A stretch of DNA of 64,000 nucleotides, from assembly GCA_030248295.1 (NCBI GenBank), contig JASANH010000449.1, positions 124,001 through 188,000 on the forward strand, written 5' to 3'. Under the pieces are notes generated by a model. That model did no database searches and was not told the DNA's origin. It was given only the letters and a program-made list of their open reading frames with translations. Source of the DNA: Mesodorylaimus sp. YZB2_4. Its lineage: Eukaryota; Nematoda; Enoplea; Dorylaimida; Dorylaimidae. The number at the start of each line of letters is the position of its first letter. Position 1 is the stretch's first letter. A program made the position numbers and the translations under genes. Below are positions 56,338 to 64,000 of this stretch, in pieces.

Positions 56338-57075
56338 TTCTAAAAAAATCTGTTATCAGACAACAAAAAGGTTAGCCCAGCCACCCTACTATAACCAAAT
56401 GCGAGGCAAACGAGGTTGGCTGGGCTCCCTCAGCGGCACATGCTTAAGTGGGTTATACTTATGTGGACGTGATATATCTTTTATGTTGCCTTCAGGGCGA
56501 GGCTCACAATCGTTTTTCCACACTCACCCACAACGTATGTCTCTGTGATGTACTTGGTGCATCGTGGAGTCGTGGGGTCGACTCCCTGCGGGATTTTATT
56601 AAGTTTTTCACAAAAGGCTAACCCACATGAATACACTTATTCGTATTTTGGAGTAGGTACAGAAGTTTGGAGTTTTGGATCCCCTTCTGTTCCCTCGAAC
56701 TCACTTGGGGACCAGTGAGGACTTGCTGCATCAGGGGTGCATCTGCCGTGACAGCACGAGGTTGTCCCCTACCTTAGCCGCTTCATTCAGGGAATGAAGA
56801 GATGGAAACACAAGGGTCGATGGTCTTTCTAGTCCTGAAGGTTGTACGGCCAAAGCTATTAGCATGCTGGCTCCACAGAAGCTGAACTTCCTGTCCTAGG
56901 TTCACTAAGTAGGTGCTACACACACTTTTTTAGTGACAGTAGCAATTCTACTTGATCACAATTTCCCTACAAACGCCGCCGAGGGAGCCCAGCCAACCTC
57001 GTCTCGCCTTGCATTTGGTTAGAGTAGGGTGGCTAAGCTAACCTTTTTGTTGTCTGATAACAGATTTTTTTAGAA
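56338..57075. mobile_element. 738-bp MITE with about 100-bp terminal inverted repeats
   Basis: Begins TTCTAAAAAAATCTGTTATC and ends with the reverse complement GATAACAGATTTTTTTAGAA. The repeats stay about 93 percent paired through GACAACAAAAAGGTTAGC and AACGAGGTTGGCTGGGCTCC to CTCAGCGGC. There is no transposase frame. A B-box-like GGGGTCGACTCCC lies inside at about 56,575. Confidence 0.85.
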
Positions 57076-57929
57076 TTAATAGTACTTTTTCGCACCTACA
57101 TTTGGGCTAGAAATTGAGAATAGATGGAAGAAATTTGTCGTCTAGTCCTCCTGGACTGACGCAAATTTCGTACAAAGAAGGTTTTCACGTTATGCTCTGT
57201 CACTGTGGCCTACTGCGCATAAGTTCCAGAGTGGCTGGGTTAAACAGCAAACTAATGCGGCTGTTGATAGGCGGGGGGGTTTTCACACTCTTAAAAAGCA
57301 CTCCATTGCCGGTTGTGCTGTTGCCGTAATGTGCCGGTTGTGCCAGCAAAAATAAGTAACATTCGAATTATTTTCTGGTGGCAAACAGGCTCAATTTCCG
57401 CAACAAATATTCTTCACTACAGATCGCGAGTGAATTGAAATGTAAATTCCAGAGCAAAGAGCGCAGAAATTGAAACTGAGAGAAAATGGCTCTATAGAAC
57501 AAAACGCACGCCGATTATGTTATGAGAAAACCCCCGCAAGAATTCTCATTCTTAGAGGCAAGCATGCATCGAGGTTTTGGGGAAAGGCTTGAAACTTGCT
57601 AAGAATAGTTCGGTAGAGAACAGGAAACCTGTCTGAGGCAACAAAAGTTGAATTGTCCACTCGGATGCAGGAAATGGTCTCTTGGTCACTCTCTGCCCAT
57701 CTACACTGTTTGGCGCAAGATAGTTCATCACGTGCAAACTTTATATAGCGCAGATAAGGCTGGTTAATTCTGTCATTTGAGTCAATTCGTGCTTACTGTC
57801 TTTAAAAGAAAGATTGCATTCCAGATATTCACTGTTTCCGCTCTGAGAAAGTCCCTCCCGATTATACAGGGAAGGCCTAAAAGGGGCCACAAACCGCTTG
57901 TCTTCTGATTTCTGCCAGATTTCTGCCAG

Positions 57930-58020
57930 ATTTCTGTGGCGCAGAAGGACTTTTGACGCACAGGTTCTGCAGTCGGGGCGCTGCGCATGTGGGTTCGAAC
58001 CCTACCAAGCTCAGTTGACC
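57930..58020 (+). repeat. tRNA-derived SINE-like segment
   Basis: TGGCGCAGAAGG at about 57,936 (A-box-like) and GGGTTCGAACCC at about 57,991 (B box). The ends do not form an acceptor stem. Confidence 0.4.
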
Positions 58021-58661
58021 TCTGAAATAATGCTTAGCTTGTTTCACAAGCATGAATTCCTTTTCGTTGATTATTGATGTATTCTGTTATATTTTTCCTC
58101 TCATAGTTTCAAAAATCACTGTTCTACTTTTTGCGCTGAGTCCCTCGGCGTGTAGACATGAAGACGTGCAGTCCGTATTCGTGCATATAGTTTGAAACCA
58201 GAAAAATCTCAACGACAAATTCCGGAAAATAATCAAAAACATTATTATAAAAGAAAATGGCACTCGCCCCGTGTGAGACTAATTTCTGACTTTTGGCATT
58301 GTTCCGGTGAGCGCTTACAGTAACCCCAGCCCGCATCTTCTCTCTTCACCGTTTGAATCTTACGCCATTTGTGATAAGTGGCTTAAAACGACCCTGCCAG
58401 AGGTAATTTCTGGCGCAAGAAATTCCCTGACGCATGTCCTTTAAGTGAGTCGTGCTCCACTCGCATCTTCATCTACCGTCAAAAAGATCTTCACGGATAC
58501 CAGAATCAACTGGTCTAGCAGGTGATAAACTGGCATGATCTAATCTGACTGCACCTCCAAATTCGGTTCTTGGGCTCCTCCAAAAACAACCTGAGACATG
58601 AGAAGTATCCTGCTCATATCTCAACGACCATTCCCTTTTTGAGCTACAAGCTACAAATAAA

Positions 58662-60620
58662 ATGACCCCGGCTAAGAGACCATTTTCACCTGACCCCAAA
58701 AGCGTTGTCGTAAAGAAATCCGGAAAGCCAAATCATCCTATATTGTCAGCAGTTTTACGAACTGTGCAACGAACAACGAATTTTGGTCGAATTATCGCCG
58801 ATTGGAAGATCAGGATAAGTCGATACCGCCTCTGGAAGACAATTTTGGCCGATTATTCATTGGTTCCGGGGAGAAAGCGCAAGAATTAAACGACCGATTC
58901 TGTAAAAATTTCAGCCAAGGCGATTACGGGACATTCATTCCACCACCCACTGATCACGACGATTTCTCGGATTACTCGATATCGCCCGATTTTATTGAAA
59001 AAGAAATACGTCGATTGAAATCGAACTCTGCGCCTGGAGACGACGAAATTACGATTTCGATCCTCAAAAATATTGCCAAGTCGATTTCTGCCCCCTTTTC
59101 GGTTCTCATTAATCGAATAATGGAGTCGGGTCAGTTTCCAACGAATTGGAGAACGGCGAAGGTAATTCCGACTCCTAAGACGAGTGGGAATCATTCGATC
59201 GATAATTTCCGCCCAATATCCTTATTGCCGATTCTCTCCAAAATCTGTTAAACGGCATATTCAACATCTTCTTCGCCCCCATCTTCAAATTTCTCCGAAT
59301 CAATTCGGATTTGTAAAACGACGTGGAACGAATTCCGCCCTGATTGCAGTTTCGCAATATATTCACGATCAGTTGGACAATTCAAAATTTGGAAACGTTG
59401 TGGGGATTTTCTTGGACGTGAAAAAAGCGTTTGATAGAGTCCCGCACGTCCCTCTTCTACGCCGCCTTCAATATCATCACGGAGTCCCACCAAAAATCTT
59501 GAATGTGATCAATTCTTATTTATCGAATCGATCACAATTCGTGGTCGTGGAGGGGGCGCGATCCAACAGGACGAATGTGGTATCCGGCGTACCTCAGGGA
59601 TCAATTCTTGGTCCCATTCTTTTCAATTCCTACATTGATCCGGTGCTAGAGGAATTCTCAAAGACTTTTCGAGGAGCCAAGTTATTTGCCTATGCCGATG
59701 ATTTGATTCTTCTAATTCCGTTCAAACATTTGATGGAAGCGGGGCGGATTTGTCAGCCAAAAATTGACTCTGTGGAAGAATGGTTAACAACAATCGGGTT
59801 CGAATTGAATGCGGATAAAACTCAGGCGATGATCTTTCGCTACAATTACCGGAAATTGGAGCATTTACCGATTTTAGTCATCCGCGACAAACCAATCGAC
59901 TTCGTGGACCAAGTCAAATATCTTGGCTTGATTTTTACGGCGGATATGAAATTTACGGAACATATTTCGAACATTTCCCGACGGGCCAGATCGATGCTGG
60001 GGGCTTTACGACGCAAACTCGGCCGGAACGTCGACCCAGGAGTTATGGGGACCGTCTACACTGCGTGCATTCGGTCAGTACTTGACTACGGATGTTGTAT
60101 TTACGACCCAATACAACAAAAAGATATCGATGAATTGGAAAAATCGCAACTCCTCGCGGCCCGAATGTATTGCAACGATTGGTCCATAAAATCGTCCGAT
60201 ATTCCTACCAAATGCAACTGGACATCGTTGGCGGAGCGGAGAAGGTCTCTCAAACTCGTCCAATTCTACAAGTTTTATCACGGCCAACACGACTGGGGAA
60301 ATTCCAGCTTCTTGCACAAGACGGACAGTGGGCTTCGATACAGTCAGCGCCTCACTGAAGGTCATCATATCATCATTCCAAAATATCGAACTGTTTCTTC
60401 TACTCAGTCTTTTTATCATTCGGTTCTTAATTTATGGAATGCTTTGCCTGAAGACATTGCTTTTTCGTCGCTTTCAGCTTTTAAAATTGGGATTATGTGA
60501 CATGTAGGTGTTTGCGCCTGGTAATTTATGTTCAGTATTTTATTGCATGTCTGTCCCAGTGGAGTGCACTTCGGTAGCTTTGGGAACAGTAAATCATGAC
60601 AAGACATGACATGACATGAC
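58662..60620 (+). mobile_element. Defective non-LTR retrotransposon (CR1/Jockey-like LINE)
   Basis: Reverse-transcriptase coding runs from about 58,802 to 60,500 but is split by a one-base shift near 59,250. The first part holds LKSNSAPGDD and FPTNW and ends in the fingers motif FRPISLLPILSKI. The second continues with QFGFVKRRGT, KKAFDRV, SGVPQGSILGP and the catalytic FAYADDL, then the thumb and C-terminal region. There is no endonuclease domain. An upstream frame (58,662 onward) joins out of frame, so the 5' part is deleted. A 3' tail of ATGAC units (60,595-60,620) replaces poly(A). The element cannot move by itself. Confidence 0.9.
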
Positions 60621-61593
60621 CCCTGCTAAGGGCATTAATCTTACAAGCCCTGTTCCTCACACAAGGAGATGCTGGTCTCCCATCATCACATTCACCCATC
60701 AATAGAACGGCAGTGGCTCACGTCAGTTCAATCGCGTACGCAGGATTTCGGGGTCGTAGGGGGGGGGGGGGGCAAAATTACATAAATATGCTATCATTTA
60801 GAGCTCAAGGATGAGTGCCAATCGCCCGAGTGGGGGTGGGTTGCGGGCGGGGCAAAATTTTGTTAAAAATGGCCTCTCGCAGACATAATTTCTCGGTAGT
60901 CTATGAGAATATTTGCAGGAAATACCTGTTTCAAGGCAAGAAATCACACCCTTAAACCCAGACAAAAACTTAAGGCCACCCCGTGACAAAAAGCAAGAGG
61001 CTTCTTCATGGGCTCTGACTAACTGAACTTTCAAACTCTTAATAGGAGGACCTGACTTTTTTCTGACCGCGAGTCGACCGACAAGAGATCGGGCTGATAT
61101 TATCTGCTGACAGACGATTTCTCAGTTCCATCACGGGCATACTGACATGTCGAATTGGACTAGCTGGGGGCACTGCGTACGTTTTTTGAAACACCAGGAT
61201 CCGTCGACTCGAAACCAACGGATATTATGTCGCAGTGGCTTCAAAAGGGTGTGCAGAGCAACCAAATACTCATGCTGGCTCCAAAATAGTGGTTTTTTGG
61301 GTTGGGCTCGCAAAAAGGTCAGCCTCCACAACCCAAAACCACACATGTCTACATACCCGACCCAACCCAACCAAAAAACCCAAAAAATGGGTTTGGTTTT
61401 GAGACCCAATGTCGGATCCTTTTTATATCCACGAAAGTTTAAGTTTTTTGAAAAAAAGCACATTAGATAACTCATTCTGTTTTCCTAGCAGTACTAAGGT
61501 ACTTTTACCAGATTTTATTCGAAACATTGTCTTATAAAATGGGGTGATACATGGCAAGAACATAGGAGCAAATCATGCACCTTCAAAAACATT
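60621..61593. other. Intergenic region
   Basis: Contains a G14 tract (60,759-60,772) and an ACCCAA-rich repeat at 61.28-61.41 kb. No gene was seen. Confidence 0.5.
61280..61415 (+). repeat. ACCCAA-rich dispersed repeat
   Basis: Block order CCTCCACAACCCAAAACCAC, spacer, ACCCGACCCAACCCAACC matches the intron repeat at 17.37-17.49 kb in reverse complement. Confidence 0.5.
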
Positions 61594-64000
61594 TCATTCG
61601 GCATCACATCTAATAGCTTCACACATTCCATATGGAGACGCACGTTTGACTGCGCTGGACTCCCCGTCAGTTTCAACCTCATTTCTAATCCCTTCTTCAT
61701 GCAGGCCACTCGAATAATTGCTAACTTTTTCCATTTCTATGTTTTCTAAAGACCCTGAGCCAGTTTCCGCAGACCTAATCGTAAGTGAGCTGACGGACAC
61801 TTTTGGCCCCACTGGAAGACCAGAACTGGTCTTATCCTCACTTTGCTGGCTACTATGGCGGGGACCAGCGTAGGCGATGACGATCGAGGGCTTGGATCTT
61901 TCCAATCTGCTCGCCTCACTGTACGGCACATTCAGCCATGCTTCCGATAGGCTTAAAAGGACTGACTGATACAAGTCGGGTGATCGCTGCTCTAAGATAC
62001 GCGATATTGTTCTTTTACACTCGCTGAAACTGGGTCTCGCTTCCGGAGTTTCTTTCCAACAGTCCCGCATCAGATTATATCTGAAATTCGCAGGTTATGT
62101 GAATAAACTTTTTTCAAAGAATACCAGTACGACATCGAGTGCCCGACCCGTAGCTGAATCCGAAAAGTCGGGTTCTGGTCGAGTTTTGATTCTGGAACCC
62201 AAACAAACCCGACTTTCAAAGATGGACTGAAATTTTGCGACATAGATTGGGCCCTGAAGCTCTTATAGCCCACCCACTTTTGTGGCTATCATAAAAAAGG
62301 TTAAATGGACATAAAAATGCAGCAGATACAGTATGTCTTCAGCATGAGAAATAAATATCTGAGTCAAAAAATCAGAAAAAAGTCGGGCCGACGCGGTTTT
62401 TGAATTTTAGGTCTCAGGCCAGGATCGGCTGCACTTTCCCTACCAGATGTCGCGCCTGGAAAGCATACATACATTTCTTCACAGGCGATATTTGGTGGAC
62501 CCAATCGATTGTTTTCACTTGCTCGTAACCACGTGCAAAAATTAATATCAGCTTCGTGATTCTGATATGGTCTTTTGCCGCAGCTGAACATTTCCCAAAG
62601 CACCACTCCAAATGACCAGCTGCAGAAGAATCATACATTGTATTCTGCTGGCAAGGATCCATTGGGAACCAGTCTGATTACCATATGGGACTGTCCATGT
62701 GGTAGTCAGATGGGTCCATGCACCACTCAGGTGCTCCATGAGCCACATGGGTCCGGTGCGGAACTGTTTGGGCTACTGTACCACGCACGCCGTTTGACTT
62801 ACACATCAGACTTTTGAGTGTATTGATCATTCATCAATGACTCCAAGGCCATCCAGAAGACTGGCATTGGAACATCACGGGAGATTCGCTTTTTATAAAC
62901 TGCACTTTTCGTATTCCGGCGAGACATCCCAAAATCAGAAATCTTAACAATGTGACCAACTGTTAATAAAAGATTTCTGAGAGCCAAATCGCGATGTATC
63001 ACCTGAAAAGAAGATGAATTCCGAAGACTCGATCATAAACAGTTTAAAAAATGTCATACTTTCTGTGCCGCCAGATGGCTCATTCCGTTTCCAGCCTGGT
63101 AAGCGTAGTTCAATAATGCTTCAACAGCACCAGGAGAGCCCTAGAGATTTTAGTCCATAGAATAAGAAGCAGAAAAAGATGTCGAATAGTGAGTTAGACC
63201 AAATGTCTCATCATCTGCAATACAGTATGTGAGGCTTGCGGTGCGCAGCCAACATTTTACCCACACATGAATAAATTGGTTTTTTTTGCAGGAAGTCGGA
63301 GAAACTATAGAAAATACTCTGGACCAGTGAAAAGTCGAACATAGTAAGCTAAACAAAGTATCATTTTTGCATGAAGCACAAAAAATTGAATTTCTTGCTT
63401 TCGGCTTTTAATAAATTTAAAATGCGATATTTATGTTCAGTGCTTTTAAAAAAGGGTCTCTTCAAAACTTTAATTTCAAGATAGGAGTAGGTTTCGTTTT
63501 GGTTGATTCAAAGGAAATACAAGAGATGGGCGAACTTTTTTAACCTGAGTCATGATTTAACATTTTAATATTATATGTTTTCTTACCAAGAATTGTCCGA
63601 TTGCATTGACTTTGAATCCTTCAAACTTCATGGACTGCCGTATTAAATAATCACGCAATGATCCATTTTCACAAAATTCAGTCAGCACATATAATTCTCT
63701 CCTGTCTACATTCTCTGTACAAGCTCCAATCAGTGAGATAACGTTGACATGGGGGCAAATATGGCTCATTATTTTAATCTCATCCATCAATGCGCGAAAG
63801 GATTGCAAATTTATGGAATCTGAAAACTACGCCTGGCTTCCAAAAATTTGAGCTGGTCTTTGACATGAATTTTATGTGTTACCTTTTGGAATTTTGATAG
63901 CAACAGGGCGAATAGAATCGTTTTGAGATGATCTTAATTCACCTTTGTAAATACTTCCAAACTCGCCTGTTCCCAATAATTGGTTAGTTACAGTGAATAA
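61594..64000 (-). CDS. Receptor-type tyrosine kinase, kinase domain and C-terminal tail (5' part outside the window)
   Basis: Six exons splice in phase: from the window edge to 63883, 63819-63587, 63140-63060, 63002-62803, 62619-62473 and 62080-61594. The order is glycine loop GTGEFGSIYKG, VAIK, a hinge (LTEFCENGSLRDYL), catalytic HRDLALRN, SDFGMSR and WMALESL in place of WMAPE. Then come SDVWSFG, LWEMFSCGKRPY and RDCWKETPEARPSF. HRDLALRN and WMALES mark it as a tyrosine kinase. The tail of about 120 residues is Ser-rich with several tyrosines. All catalytic residues are present, so it should be active. It resembles invertebrate receptor kinases, but the extracellular part is off the window, so subfamily and ligand are unknown, and a cytoplasmic kinase is not excluded. 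Confidence 0.9.

Larger units (their letters stand above)
51699..58661. other. Long intergenic region with repeats
   Basis: No supported multi-exon gene was found. It holds foldback copy B (52.60-53.05 kb), G14-G15 tracts at 53,758 and 54,208, ACCCAA-rich sequence (53.93-54.07 kb), two small open frames (55,247-55,462 and 55,521-55,715, the latter with one hydrophobic segment), a 738-bp inverted-repeat element and tRNA-like bases near 57.99 kb. A minus-strand stretch at 53,100-53,220 ends at a good donor and could be a lone exon. Confidence 0.45.

Noticed and set aside
57930..58020. Possible tRNA gene with GGGTTCGAACCC
   Set aside because: The flanks do not form a 7-bp acceptor stem or a proper anticodon arm. 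Listed as a SINE-like repeat instead.

Overview
This window is animal nuclear DNA with multi-exon protein genes, short GT-AG introns (often 50-90 bp) and a few longer introns that hold repeats. It also has abundant small inverted-repeat elements, a LINE fragment and tRNA-derived repeats. A degenerin-type DEG/ENaC channel, an Srx-like small 7TM receptor and a FMRFamide-receptor-like GPCR together suggest a nematode, probably not a close Caenorhabditis relative. The phylum is inferred, not shown directly. All gene models below were spliced by hand from the sequence, checking that intron phases agree.

Layout. 0.04-1.14 kb: last exons of an unrecognised minus-strand gene. 1.1-7.6 kb: intergenic, with GC-rich and SINE-like patches. 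7.65-8.66 kb: two-exon 7TM receptor (+). 11.19-18.97 kb: a complete 14-exon insulin-degrading-enzyme-like M16 metalloprotease (-), with a foldback element in one intron. 20.8-23.5 kb: two tandem paralogues of an unrecognised four-pass membrane protein (+), with an intron-containing tRNA-Leu(CAA) on the opposite strand between them. 24.8-25.3 kb: two probable exons of a single-pass membrane protein. 25.7-26.6 kb: a secreted protein with three six-cysteine modules and a proline-rich linker. 28.1-37.3 kb: a 12-exon degenerin channel of about 2,184 residues, with roughly 1,750 residues of Ser/Thr/Pro-rich mucin-like sequence inserted in the extracellular part.

37.58-44.10 kb: a large palindrome with arms of about 2.15 kb and a 2.19-kb spacer. 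It carries two copies of a small secreted-protein gene with an ShKT-like cysteine cluster. The left copy is intact and the right copy has one in-frame stop. The spacer contains a nested 170-bp inverted repeat and a decayed fragment of the neighbouring channel's mucin exon.

46.4-46.9 kb: a possible small membrane protein. 46.9-50.6 kb: mostly non-autonomous DNA-transposon relics. 50.6-51.7 kb: an intronless peptide-type GPCR. 51.7-58.6 kb: repeats, including a 738-bp element with long terminal inverted repeats. 58.66-60.62 kb: a decayed non-LTR retrotransposon whose 3' tail resembles that of a SINE-like repeat at 24 kb. 61.6-64.0 kb: the kinase domain and tail of a receptor-type tyrosine kinase (-), continuing past the window edge.

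The two most unusual features are the mucin-degenerin fusion and the palindrome next to it, which has captured a piece of that gene. Several genes here encode membrane or secreted proteins, but nothing links them into one pathway.
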